Shown: in pieces, positions 42,044 to 52,190 of the stretch
Position numbering within the stretch: position 1 is the first letter of the stretch
How the letters are laid out: every line of letters begins with the position of its first letter
From: JBBRNH01 sp038230415
GTDB lineage: Bacteria > Bacteroidota > Bacteroidia > Cytophagales > Spirosomataceae
Assembly (NCBI GenBank): GCA_038230415.1
Contig: JBBRNH010000017.1
Coordinates: 10,946 to 74,945 of the forward strand
Direction of reading: 5' to 3'
Length of the DNA: 64,000 nucleotides
The notes under the pieces: model-generated
Seen by the model: the letters and a program-made list of their open reading frames with translations, nothing else
Database searches by the model: none
Told to the model about the DNA's origin: nothing
Program-made: the position numbers and the translations under genes

Positions 42044-45000
42044 ATGTCCTCACGACTATCGTTTCTCAAAATCGCGACCGCGCTCATGCTCTGTCTCGGT
42101 AGTTTTGGGCTGTCGGTGGCGGTGGCGAGTTTAGCCAAACCCGGCTGGCTCACCAATACGCTCCGAATAGCCGAAGCAACTACCGCGCCAGAAGCGACAC
42201 GCACCGCGCCGAAAGTAACCCCGCAGGTTGCTGCACCCACCGGCCAAACGGCAGTGGCAAGTATTTTAATTTCGTGCGTGTTTTCCCCAACGATCACCAG
42301 CGTTACGCCGATTACGGGCTGTGCGGGTGCATCTGTCTCGTTTTCGGCAGTTATTGCTCCGGGAGACCTGCCACTGAATTATGGCGATTTCCGGCTTTAC
42401 AATGGTCTGGTCCAACTTATCCCACCCAACCCGGTGGTTGTAGCGTTCACCAGCGTTGGGTCAACGTCAGTTGCTACGGCCACTTTCACAATCCCGGCCA
42501 ACCTATCGGCGGGGGCAACGTTGCAAATGGATGTTTATGTTCAGGATAATGGTTCGCCTGCCTGCTCAGCTTTTAAGCAGTTTCCGGGTGCTGTTGTAGT
42601 GCCGCCAAACCCGGTGATTTCGGGCGTAACAATCACACCGGCAACGGTTTGCGCGGGTCAGGTAGTTACACTATCGCCCCAAACGCCCGGCACTACGGCC
42701 TATAATTTCGTTCAGATCAATTACTTCCCTCCGCCAAGCGGTCCGTTCGCGCAGCTTCCAGCCGCGTTTGGCGTAACGGCTCCGTACTCAACCACGTTTT
42801 CGTCCACAACGGCGGGCGTTACTAACTTTGGTGTGTATATAACGGATGCCAATGGCTGTTCAACAAACTTCCCGCTTGTTTCGCCATTGACGGTGAGTGC
42901 AATTCCGGCGGCACCAACGGTTAGCAGTGCCAATAACTTCTCGTCTTGCGAAGGAACGGCTACGATGCTCACGGCAAACTGCACGTCGGGCAATCCGCTT
43001 TGGAGTACGGGTGCTACAACGGCCAGTATCATGAGCAGTACTGCCACCGGAACGTATCCGTTCTCGGTGTCGTGCGTGTCAACAGCGGGCTGTTCAAGTT
43101 CGGGCGTTAGCACTACGGCAACGGTTAATGCCAAGCCGGTTATTGCGGTTTCGGCCAATCCGAGCCTGACCATCTGCGCCGGTACGAGCGCGACGCTCAC
43201 CGCCAGCGGTGCTGCCAGTTATACCTGGACATCGCCGGCCACATCCGGTGCTACGTTCTCGCCCAGCACTACCGGCACGTTCTCGGTGTCAGGAACAAGC
43301 ACGGCTGGCTGCGTATCAACAACGTCGGTTGTGATATCACCCGCACCGGCCACTACTGCTACGATTGCGGCAAGTAGTTTGTCTATTTGCCCCGGCGAAA
43401 GTACCACGCTGACCGCCAGTGGCGGCACCGGATACGCCTGGAATGGTGGCCCGATGACACCCGCCTACACGGTGAGTACACCCGGTACTTATAGCGTAAC
43501 GGTAACGAACTCATTTGGCTGCACAGCAACGGCTGCGGCAACGGTGATCCAGAAAACACCGCCAACGGTATCCATCACCGGGAACCCGGCTATTTGCTCA
43601 GGTCAAAGCACAACGCTGACGGCAGCAGGGGCAAACATCGCCAGTTATACCTGGACACCGGGCGGACAACTTACGCCTTCTATCACGGTATCAACGGCGG
43701 GTATGTATGGCGTAACCGTCACCGGAACCAACGGCTGTACGGCAACGGCAACCCCGGTTACCGTGGTTGTGGCTACGGCCCCGACCATCGCCATTGCGCC
43801 AAGCTCAACCGCTATTTGCGCCGGGTCGCCAATTGCACTCGTAGCCAGTGGCACGGGCTTCGACAGCTACGTGTGGGCAACGAGCAATACAGCTCAGGCC
43901 GTGACGCAAAACGTACTGACGCAAAACGTGACCAACTTCGGCTCGCTCACGCTCGTGTCTTACACGATCACGGCGACAAACACCACGAGTGGGTGCCAGA
44001 AGATAGCAACGGCAACGGTGCAGATCAATCTACTGCCGGCACCGACGTTCTTCGCCAGTGGTAACTCGCTCACGGCTTGTTCGGGTATGCCCGCGTCGTT
44101 GACTGCCGGCCTTTGCACAACGGGTACAAACCGTTTCCGCATTACGGGTGGTTCGCTGATGACTCCGCTCGTAACGAACGGCTCGATCACGGTGATGACC
44201 CCAACAACGCCGGGGAGCTATACCGTTGACGCGATCTGCGTATCGGCGGCTGGTTGCGAAAGTAATAACAACCCGGCTCCGCAGGTGGCTACGATTTATG
44301 CACTGCCAACGGTGGCGATTGCGCCAACGGCCAGTTCAATCTGCGTCGGTCAGACGGGTTCAACGCTCCTCGCTTCGGGTGCCGTCAGCTACGTCTGGAA
44401 CACAGGTGCGGCTACGGCCAGCATCAGTGCAACCGCCGTTGGGCCTTACTCGGTAACGGGAACGGATGCACGGGGTTGTATGAACTCGGCTTCGGCAACG
44501 GTCGGGGCTAACCCATCGGTAACGGCTTCTATTGCGGGTAGCCTGAGCATCTGCCCCGGCACGAGCAACGTGCTGACAGCTTCGGGTGGCACGAGCTATC
44601 AGTGGATTGGTGGCCCGGCAACGGCAGCTTATCCGGTGAGTATGGCTGGCACGTATTCGGTGATTGTGACCAACGCCACGGGCTGCACGGGTCTGGCAAC
44701 GGCTACAACAACGATGAATCCGGCAGTAACGGCCACGTTAGGCGTAACGCCAAGTCAGACAGTTTGCCAGGGTACAACAATCACGCTGACGGCGGGAGGA
44801 GCCAACACATATACGTTCTCTCCGAATGTATCGGGTATCAGCGGCAATACGGCCAGCTTTGTGCCGGCGGTTGGCAGTAATACCTACTCGGTAACGGCAA
44901 CCAACACCACAACGGGTTGTATGGCCTCAACGAGCGTGGCGGTTCAGGTGAACCCGCTGCCAAATCCGGGCATCACAATCTCGCCAAACGCCACGCTCTG

Positions 45001-48000
45001 CTCAGGACAAAGCCTGACGCTGACCGCTATGGATGCAACGGCTTCGTATATGTGGACAACGACCAACACAGCCCAGCCGATTGTGAATGCCACAACGCGG
45101 ACGCAGGTGGTGATGAACACGGGTAATCAGCCAACGCTGAGCTATACGCTTTCGCTGACGACTCCACTGGGTTGCACCGTTACCAGCACATCGGTAATCA
45201 CGGTTAGCTTCCTGGCTGCGGCACCGAATCCGGTGACGAGCAGCAACAACTTCTCGGCCTGCGGTGGCAATGCGGTTATGCTGACATCGGGTTGTACGCA
45301 GGGCCTGCCGCGTTTCACGGTGAACGGTGTGGTAACCAACGGTGCTTCGGCCAACCTGACGGTGAGTACACCAACGGCTCCGGGAACCTATACCTACTCG
45401 GCGGTGTGCGTAACGCCACAGGGTTGTATCAGCCAGAATCCATCATCGGGTTCAGCAACTGTATATAGTCTGCCAATGCCAAGTATTGTGGCAAGTAAGT
45501 CGGCCGTGTGCGTGGGTCAAACAACGCAGCTTACCGCTTCGGGCGGTGTGCAATACATCTGGAACACGGGTTCTACCAACAACCCGATCACGGTTTCAGA
45601 CGGAACGTATAGCGTATCGGCGATTGGCGCACAGGGTTGTGTCAGCACGACTTCGATAACGATTGGCTCGAATCCGCTGCCCGTTGCTACGATTTCGGGT
45701 AATCTGACCTTCTGCGCCGGTGGTAGTGTGATGTTGACTGCCGGTGGTGGCGTAAGCTATCAGTGGTCAGGCGGCAGCAGTGCTACTACCCCAACAATCA
45801 CGGCCAGCACAGCCGGTAACTACGCTGTATTGGTAACAGACGCGAATGGTTGCCAAAGCAGCACATCGGTAACGACGGTGCTCAATAACAACCCGGTTGT
45901 TACGATTGGTGGTAATCCTGGTTTGACAGTTTGTTCGGGCGAAAGCGTAACGCTGACGGCGGGCGGGGTCTTTACCTCGTATGTATGGTCGAATGGGGTG
46001 AATACCTCGGCTGCCATTACGCCATCAACGGCAACGGCGGGAGCCTTCCCATACAGTGTGACGGTGACGAACACGAACGGTTGTACGGCTACCACGTCAA
46101 CGGTGTTGACGGTGAAACAAACGCCAACGGCCACCATCACACCAAGTGTGACGGCGGTATGTTCAGGTTCGAGTTTCTCGCTGACAGCGAGTGGTGCGGG
46201 TACTTATACGTGGAGTACCAACAATACGGCTCAGCCGATTGCCAATGCGTCCGCAAATCCGCAGGTGGTAACCGCTACGGGCAACTTAACGGCGGTGACG
46301 TACACGGTAACGGTGGCAAACGCCAATGGTTGCTCAAGTTCAGCTACGCAGACGGTGCTGGTGAACGAATTGCCAAACCCACCGACGATTACGTCGGCGC
46401 TGAGTCCGACAGCCTGTGAACTGAACACGATCACGTTGATGGCTTCGGCCTGTACGCAGGGTAATAATCGCTGGCGGGTGAGCGGCCCGATGGGGGCAAG
46501 TATTGTTGATGCTTCGACATATACCACGCCAAGCGCACCGGGTGCTTATACGGCAACGGCCCTTTGCCGGAACCCAACAACGGGTTGTGAAAGCAACTTC
46601 ACCCAGTCAACGGTCGCTACGATTTACGCGCTGCCGATGGTGGTGATTGCGCCAACGGCTTCGTCAATCTGCGTGGGCCAAACGGCTTCTACGTTGGTTG
46701 CTTCGGGCGGTGTGAGTTATGTCTGGAGCACGGGTGCGGCTACGGCCAGCATCAGTGCAACGGCAACCGGCACCTACACCGTAACGGCTACCGGCCCGCA
46801 GGGTTGTGTGAAGTCAACAACGGCAACGGTCGGGGCTAACCCGGCAGTAACGGCTGTAATTACGCCATCGAGTTCGTCGCTGTGTGTCGGTCAAACGACA
46901 TCAACGCTGACGGCTTCGGGTGGTGTAAGTTATGTCTGGAATACGGGTGCGGTAACGGCAGCAATCAGCGCATCAGTAACCGGCACATACACGGTAACGG
47001 CGACAAATGCGCAGGGCTGTACGGGTTCGACAACGGCGGTGGTTGGGGCTTACCCAGCCGTAACGGCTACGTTGGGCGTAACGCCAAGTCAAACGGTTTG
47101 CCAGGGCGTACCGATTATGCTGACGGCAGGTGGTGCCAATATGTATGCCTTCTCACCAAATGTGAGTGGTATCGCTGGTAACACGGCAACCTTCACACCA
47201 GCGGTTGGCAGCAACACCTACTCGGTAACGGTAACGAATACCACTACGGGCTGCTACTCGTCAACGAGCATTGCGGTTTTGGTGAACCCGCTGCCAAACG
47301 TGGTTATCACGGCCAACCCATCGTTCACGATCTGCTCGGGTCTAAGCACCACCCTCTCGGTTGGTACGGGCTTAGACAGCTATACCTGGACGGCTAACGG
47401 GCTAACGGTTTATGGCCCGAAGGTAGTAGTTGAGTACACGGGCAACCTGAATCCGCAGTACAGCGTAACGGCCACTACTCCGCAGGGATGCGTAGCCAGC
47501 AGCAGCACGGCGGTAACGGTGAATCTGTTGGCAGCCGCACCGCCAACGGTCACGAGCAGCAACAACTTCTCGGCCTGCTTCGGTACGAGCGTGTTACTGA
47601 CAGCCAATTGCCAGCAGGGTGCGCCACGCTTTAAGTCAGGTTCGGCAATCGTCGCAACCGGAACCATTGGCAGCGCACTTACGATTCCGACCGCAACAAC
47701 AGCCGGTGTATATAACTATACAGTGGTCTGCGTAACCACGCAGGGTTGCGAGAGTTTCCAGGTTACACCGGCTTCGGGAACGGTTTATGCCCTGCCAACG
47801 CCGGGCGTAACACCCGCTTCATCGTCGGTATGCCCCGGCTTCACCAGCTTACTGACTGCTTCGGGTGGTGTCAGCTACGTGTGGAGCAACGGCCCGACAA
47901 CGCCAACGATCAACGCCGGCCCGGGCAGCTACACCGTAACGGCCACCGGCCCGCAGGGATGCACGGCAACGGCAACGGCAATGGTAACGGCTAATCCGGC

Positions 48001-51000
48001 AGCCACGGCAACGATTGGCGGTAATCTGTCTATCTGCGCCGGTCAAAGCACGATGCTGACTGCCGGTGGTGGCGTAAGCTATCAGTGGTCAGGCGGCAGC
48101 AATGCTACATCACCCATGATTACGGTCTCGCCAACGGTGACGACTTCGTACTCGGTGTTAGTGACAAACGCAACGGGCTGCGTCGCTTCGACAAACGTAA
48201 CGGTGAACGTGACGGCTAACCCAACCGCGCTGATTTCGGCCAGTCCGAGTTTCACGATCTGCGCTGGTCAAAGCACCACAATCGCTATCACGCAGGGTGT
48301 GAGCTACAACTGGAACACGGGTGCTACAACGCAGACGATTCCGGTAACAACGGGTGGTGTGTATAGCGCAACGGTTGTGAACTCGAACGGTTGCTCGTCA
48401 ACAGCAATGGCAACGGTAACAGTAACGCCAACGCCCACAGTAATGATTGCGGCCAACCCCGGCCTGACAATCTGCTCTGGTCAAAGCGCGACGCTGACCG
48501 CTACGCCAAGCGTGATGGGTGGTACGTTTGCCTGGACAGGATTCAGCACGGCATCCGGCCCAAGCGTGACGGTTATGAACACGGGTACGGCAACGTCGGC
48601 TCCCTACACGGTGGTTTATACTTTACCATCGGGTTGCTCGGCAACGGCCAATGCAACGGTAACGATCAGCCTGTTGGTGGCAGCACCGCCGGTGACCAGC
48701 CCAACGAACTACTCAAGCTGCGAAGGCACGGCGGTAACGCTCTCGGCCCAATGCACACAAGGGTTCGTCCGGTTCAAGTCGGCAAGTGGTAATACAAACG
48801 GCACAGTAGGTTCACCACTGTCGGTGATGACCTCGACTATGCCCGGTATGTACAGCTACTCAGTAGTGTGTGTGAACAATCAGGGTTGTGAAAGCGCGAA
48901 CCCAACGGTTCAGGTAGCAACGGTAGTTGCCAAGCCGGTGCCAATGATTTCGGGTAGTCTGAGCATCTGCCCTGGTCAAAGCACGGTACTGACGGCTTCG
49001 GGCGCAGGCACCAATGGCAGCTATCAGTGGACGGGTGGCCCGGCAACGGCGACCTACACGGTAAGCACACCGGGTACATACAGCGTGATTGTAACGAACT
49101 CGACGGGATGCACCGCCTTAGCTACGGCTACGGTAACGGCTAACCCGGCAGTAACGGCAGCCATAGCGGGCAACCTGACCATCTGCGAAGGTTTGTCAAC
49201 GGTGTTGACCGCTACCGGAGGAACGCAGTATAGCTGGACGGGTGGCCCGATGACGGCAGCCTACACGGTTATGCCAACGACGACTACGGCCTACACGGTG
49301 CTGGTAACGAACGCGCAGGGTTGCACGGCCAACGCATCGGCAACGGTGACGGTGAATCCGAAACCAGCGGCCCCGGTGCTGGGTACGGGTGCTACAACAG
49401 CCTGCGCCGGAACGGGCGTAACGCTGATGGCAACCTGTGCAACGGGAACGGCGCAGTGGTCGGGTGCCAGCAGTGCAACGGGTAACAGCGTCACAACGGC
49501 AACAACGGCGGGTACTTACAACTATATGGTTGTGTGCGTATCGGCGGCAGGTTGTGTAGGCAATTCAACGGCGGCAACCGCTACCGTGATTGCAACACCA
49601 CCGGCACCTGTGGTATCGAGCAATAGCAACTACACCGGCTGCGCCGGTACGGGAGCCGTATTGTCTGCCCAGTGTGGTGCAAACGCCGTTCGCTGGACAA
49701 GTTCGCTGAACGTGGTGACCAACGGAGCAACCGTAACCACCGGCTCAACGTCTGGTGTTTATACCTACTCGGTTGTCTGCGTATCGCCGACAGGCGGCTG
49801 CGTTGGCCCGGTAGTATCGGCATCGGCAACGGTTATCAGTTGCGCCCAGGACCCACTCACCATGGTGGTGCCGATTTTCAACTGTCAGACGGGCGACCTT
49901 ACGTTCCGCACGACGGGTGGCAATGGTACAACCATTGAATACCAGGCAATTGGTGTGGTGAACTGGACGACGAACCCGAACCAGAAGGTGGATAACACCG
50001 TCGGGATTCTGGGTGACCCCAACAACTCAGGTCTGCTGACGTTGAAGGCCCGTCAGAGCGGTGTTGAAGTATCGTTCGTCTTTAACTTCCGCAGCTACTG
50101 CGCCAATCCGGCAACAACCAATCAGCCGCCGGTAGCCCCAACGGTTGCCAACCAGGCAGCCGTGGCCGGTACGGCGTTCAGCTTTGTGGTGCCAGCGTTT
50201 ACCGATCCTGAAAACCAGGCTCTGGCCTACGCCAGTATTGGCAGCCTGCCAGCCGGTCTGAGTTTCAACCCGGCAACGCGCACCATCAGCGGTACGCCAT
50301 CGGCAACGGGTACAACGGGTGTGACCATCTCGGCCACTGACCCCGGTAACCTGAGCGCAACGGTGTCGTTCTTCATTCAGGTGAACAGCAGCGTGCAGGT
50401 TGTGAACCTGCCGCCAACGGCACCGATGCTGCCGAACCAGTCTGTACAGTTAGGGAACGCAATCGCCTACACGGTGCCTGCCTTCACCGATCCTGAAGGA
50501 CAGGCGATAGCCTACATGGGAACCATCTCACCGGCGAATGGTATGTCGTTTAACCCCATGACGCGGGTTATTACGGGTACGCCATCGGCAACGGGTGTAT
50601 CAATGGTGACGATCATGGCAAACGATGGGGTGAATACGACCAACGGTACATTCACGATCACCGTTACGCCACAGACGATGGGCAATCAACCGCCGATTGT
50701 TGCCAACGCAATTCCGAATCAAACCGGAACAGTGGGTGTTGCATTCAGCTACGTGATTCCGGCCAATACGTTCAGCGATCCGAATATGGACGCGCTGGCG
50801 CTCTCGGCATCGGGTCTTCCGGCTGGTCTGAGCCTGTCGGGCAGTACCATCAGTGGTACGCCAGGTACGCAGGGCGCGGCAACGGTAACGATCACGGCTA
50901 ACGATGGCAACGGCGGAACGGTCGGTGCTACGTTTACCATCACGATCAACCCGGCGGTGTCTGGTACGTTCCAGATGCTGGCTCCGACCTACGTGTGTCC

Positions 51001-52078
51001 GAACACGACCGGCACGCCGGGTGTGGGTGTAGGCTCGCTGACGTTCAGAACATCGGGTGGTAATGGTTCGCCAATCACGTTCTCGGCAATCGGTATCACC
51101 GGGCCAACCACAACGGCTGGGCCATACACGGTGAATGTTTTTAACGACTCGCAGCCGTTTATCCTGAAAGCGACCCAGAATGGCGTGAATGTGCAGTTTG
51201 TGTTCGATGCGAAAGCGTTCTGCCAGACATCACCACCGCCAAACCAGGCTCCGGTTGTTGCCAACGCCATCCCGAACCAAAGCGGAACGGTGGGTGTCGC
51301 GTTTAGCTATCAGATTCCGGCCAACACGTTTGTTGACCCGGAGAACGACCCGATAACATACTCGATCAGTGGTTTGCCAGCGGGCCTGAACTTCAACTCC
51401 GGCACGCGCACCATCACGGGTACGCCATCGCAAACGGCAACGGCAACGGTAACGCTCACCGCTTCTGACCAGGTGTTGACCACCAGCACGACATTCGTGC
51501 TGACGATCAACCCAGCCGGTGGTGTGGTAACGCCACCAGTAACCCCGCCAACGGGTTTCGCGCTGACGGCCCCGACTTACAACTGCACGACGAAAGCGTT
51601 TACGTTTAACTCGACGGGTGGTGATGGCAGCACGGTGCAGTACCAGGCTATCGGCATCACAGGTTGGAGCGCAACGGCTGGGCCATACACGGTGAATCCG
51701 GCATCTGATGCCGGGCCGTTCACGCTGTCGGGCCGCCAATCGAGCAACCCTGGCACGGTAGTCACATTCACCTGGGATTGGAAAGCTACGTGTGGCTACG
51801 CCCGTCAGGGTGTTGAAACAGGCAGCGACCTGAGCGTAACGGTAATGGAGAACCCAACGGCTGCCGGTGAGGTAGAGGTTCTGGTTCGCGGTGCCGACGG
51901 TCAGCAACTCCAGTTCCGCATGAGCGATGCCCGTGGCAACGCCGTGAGCGAGCGCACGGTTGAGAAAGCAGGTGCCGAAGAGCGTCAGACCGTAGGGTTG
52001 GGCCGTTCGGGTGGTATGTACTTCCTCCAGGTTGTAACGCCAACGCAATCGAAGACCGTTAAAGTGATTCGTCAGTAA
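42044..52078 (+). CDS. Giant Ig-repeat surface protein with T9SS sorting domain
   Basis: This 3,344-residue exported protein begins with a signal segment (LKIATALMLCLGSFGLSVAVA). From about residue 82 to 2600 it is an array of Ig-like repeats of roughly 75-90 residues, each with a Cys-x-Gly start, LTASGG, Y-x-W-x-x-G and a Tyr-x-Val-x-Val strand before Gly-Cys. Longer variants carry CTQG-type and GCES-type segments. Residues about 2694-2971 and 3066-3156 hold four putative Ig (He_PIG-like) domains with SLPAGLSFNPATRTISGTPS patterns. An unnamed module recurs at about 2603-2687, 2975-3062 and 3171-3250. The last 85 residues (ending GMYFLQVVTPTQSKTVKVI) form a T9SS type A tail. It is probably a cell-surface adhesin or matrix protein. 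It is rich in Thr, Ser, Ala and Val and poor in charged residues. A strong terminator follows. Confidence 0.9.
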   Translation: MSSRLSFLKIATALMLCLGSFGLSVAVASLAKPGWLTNTLRIAEATTAPEATRTAPKVTPQVAAPTGQTAVASILISCVFSPTITSVTPITGCAGASVSFSAVIAPGDLPLNYGDFRLYNGLVQLIPPNPVVVAFTSVGSTSVATATFTIPANLSAGATLQMDVYVQDNGSPACSAFKQFPGAVVVPPNPVISGVTITPATVCAGQVVTLSPQTPGTTAYNFVQINYFPPPSGPFAQLPAAFGVTAPYSTTFSSTTAGVTNFGVYITDANGCSTNFPLVSPLTVSAIPAAPTVSSANNFSSCEGTATMLTANCTSGNPLWSTGATTASIMSSTATGTYPFSVSCVSTAGCSSSGVSTTATVNAKPVIAVSANPSLTICAGTSATLTASGAASYTWTSPATSGATFSPSTTGTFSVSGTSTAGCVSTTSVVISPAPATTATIAASSLSICPGESTTLTASGGTGYAWNGGPMTPAYTVSTPGTYSVTVTNSFGCTATAAATVIQKTPPTVSITGNPAICSGQSTTLTAAGANIASYTWTPGGQLTPSITVSTAGMYGVTVTGTNGCTATATPVTVVVATAPTIAIAPSSTAICAGSPIALVASGTGFDSYVWATSNTAQAVTQNVLTQNVTNFGSLTLVSYTITATNTTSGCQKIATATVQINLLPAPTFFASGNSLTACSGMPASLTAGLCTTGTNRFRITGGSLMTPLVTNGSITVMTPTTPGSYTVDAICVSAAGCESNNNPAPQVATIYALPTVAIAPTASSICVGQTGSTLLASGAVSYVWNTGAATASISATAVGPYSVTGTDARGCMNSASATVGANPSVTASIAGSLSICPGTSNVLTASGGTSYQWIGGPATAAYPVSMAGTYSVIVTNATGCTGLATATTTMNPAVTATLGVTPSQTVCQGTTITLTAGGANTYTFSPNVSGISGNTASFVPAVGSNTYSVTATNTTTGCMASTSVAVQVNPLPNPGITISPNATLCSGQSLTLTAMDATASYMWTTTNTAQPIVNATTRTQVVMNTGNQPTLSYTLSLTTPLGCTVTSTSVITVSFLAAAPNPVTSSNNFSACGGNAVMLTSGCTQGLPRFTVNGVVTNGASANLTVSTPTAPGTYTYSAVCVTPQGCISQNPSSGSATVYSLPMPSIVASKSAVCVGQTTQLTASGGVQYIWNTGSTNNPITVSDGTYSVSAIGAQGCVSTTSITIGSNPLPVATISGNLTFCAGGSVMLTAGGGVSYQWSGGSSATTPTITASTAGNYAVLVTDANGCQSSTSVTTVLNNNPVVTIGGNPGLTVCSGESVTLTAGGVFTSYVWSNGVNTSAAITPSTATAGAFPYSVTVTNTNGCTATTSTVLTVKQTPTATITPSVTAVCSGSSFSLTASGAGTYTWSTNNTAQPIANASANPQVVTATGNLTAVTYTVTVANANGCSSSATQTVLVNELPNPPTITSALSPTACELNTITLMASACTQGNNRWRVSGPMGASIVDASTYTTPSAPGAYTATALCRNPTTGCESNFTQSTVATIYALPMVVIAPTASSICVGQTASTLVASGGVSYVWSTGAATASISATATGTYTVTATGPQGCVKSTTATVGANPAVTAVITPSSSSLCVGQTTSTLTASGGVSYVWNTGAVTAAISASVTGTYTVTATNAQGCTGSTTAVVGAYPAVTATLGVTPSQTVCQGVPIMLTAGGANMYAFSPNVSGIAGNTATFTPAVGSNTYSVTVTNTTTGCYSSTSIAVLVNPLPNVVITANPSFTICSGLSTTLSVGTGLDSYTWTANGLTVYGPKVVVEYTGNLNPQYSVTATTPQGCVASSSTAVTVNLLAAAPPTVTSSNNFSACFGTSVLLTANCQQGAPRFKSGSAIVATGTIGSALTIPTATTAGVYNYTVVCVTTQGCESFQVTPASGTVYALPTPGVTPASSSVCPGFTSLLTASGGVSYVWSNGPTTPTINAGPGSYTVTATGPQGCTATATAMVTANPAATATIGGNLSICAGQSTMLTAGGGVSYQWSGGSNATSPMITVSPTVTTSYSVLVTNATGCVASTNVTVNVTANPTALISASPSFTICAGQSTTIAITQGVSYNWNTGATTQTIPVTTGGVYSATVVNSNGCSSTAMATVTVTPTPTVMIAANPGLTICSGQSATLTATPSVMGGTFAWTGFSTASGPSVTVMNTGTATSAPYTVVYTLPSGCSATANATVTISLLVAAPPVTSPTNYSSCEGTAVTLSAQCTQGFVRFKSASGNTNGTVGSPLSVMTSTMPGMYSYSVVCVNNQGCESANPTVQVATVVAKPVPMISGSLSICPGQSTVLTASGAGTNGSYQWTGGPATATYTVSTPGTYSVIVTNSTGCTALATATVTANPAVTAAIAGNLTICEGLSTVLTATGGTQYSWTGGPMTAAYTVMPTTTTAYTVLVTNAQGCTANASATVTVNPKPAAPVLGTGATTACAGTGVTLMATCATGTAQWSGASSATGNSVTTATTAGTYNYMVVCVSAAGCVGNSTAATATVIATPPAPVVSSNSNYTGCAGTGAVLSAQCGANAVRWTSSLNVVTNGATVTTGSTSGVYTYSVVCVSPTGGCVGPVVSASATVISCAQDPLTMVVPIFNCQTGDLTFRTTGGNGTTIEYQAIGVVNWTTNPNQKVDNTVGILGDPNNSGLLTLKARQSGVEVSFVFNFRSYCANPATTNQPPVAPTVANQAAVAGTAFSFVVPAFTDPENQALAYASIGSLPAGLSFNPATRTISGTPSATGTTGVTISATDPGNLSATVSFFIQVNSSVQVVNLPPTAPMLPNQSVQLGNAIAYTVPAFTDPEGQAIAYMGTISPANGMSFNPMTRVITGTPSATGVSMVTIMANDGVNTTNGTFTITVTPQTMGNQPPIVANAIPNQTGTVGVAFSYVIPANTFSDPNMDALALSASGLPAGLSLSGSTISGTPGTQGAATVTITANDGNGGTVGATFTITINPAVSGTFQMLAPTYVCPNTTGTPGVGVGSLTFRTSGGNGSPITFSAIGITGPTTTAGPYTVNVFNDSQPFILKATQNGVNVQFVFDAKAFCQTSPPPNQAPVVANAIPNQSGTVGVAFSYQIPANTFVDPENDPITYSISGLPAGLNFNSGTRTITGTPSQTATATVTLTASDQVLTTSTTFVLTINPAGGVVTPPVTPPTGFALTAPTYNCTTKAFTFNSTGGDGSTVQYQAIGITGWSATAGPYTVNPASDAGPFTLSGRQSSNPGTVVTFTWDWKATCGYARQGVETGSDLSVTVMENPTAAGEVEVLVRGADGQQLQFRMSDARGNAVSERTVEKAGAEERQTVGLGRSGGMYFLQVVTPTQSKTVKVIRQ
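44296..48926 (+). repeat. Tandem higher-order repeat (about 2.33 kb units) in the giant gene
   Basis: Two consecutive units, about 44296-46624 and 46625-48926, carry the same order of Ig sub-repeats. Anchor pairs lie at constant offsets: the IAPTASSICVGQT segments at 44325/46648, TLGVTPSQTVCQG at 44729/47063 (offset 2,334), and an identical 45-base stretch at 45735-45779 and 48057-48101 (offset 2,322). Sequence before 44296 resembles the second half of a unit, so the array may once have been longer. Unit boundaries are approximate. Confidence 0.75.
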
Positions 52079-52094
52079 TCGAATCGCTTTAAGG

Positions 52095-52128
52095 CAAAAA
52101 AGCCCCGCCAATTGGCGGGGCTTTTTTT
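52095..52128 (+). terminator. Rho-independent terminator after the giant gene
   Basis: GCCCCGCC at 52102-52109 and GGCGGGGC at 52114-52121 form an 8-base GC stem with an AATT loop, preceded by six A and followed by seven T residues. It lies 17 bases after the stop codon. The A-run makes it potentially bidirectional, but dnaN on the other strand ends further right, at 52191. Confidence 0.93.
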
Positions 52129-52190
52129 GTGTAAGGTGGTCGGAAACTCACCTTTTTCGTGTCACTCAAGCGGGCTTTCGCCCGCGTTAC

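Noticed and set aside
42300..49800. Repetitive DNA considered as a CRISPR or satellite array
   Set aside because: The repeats are in a single open frame, diverged, about 240 bases long and encode Ig-like domains, so they are protein repeats rather than CRISPR units.
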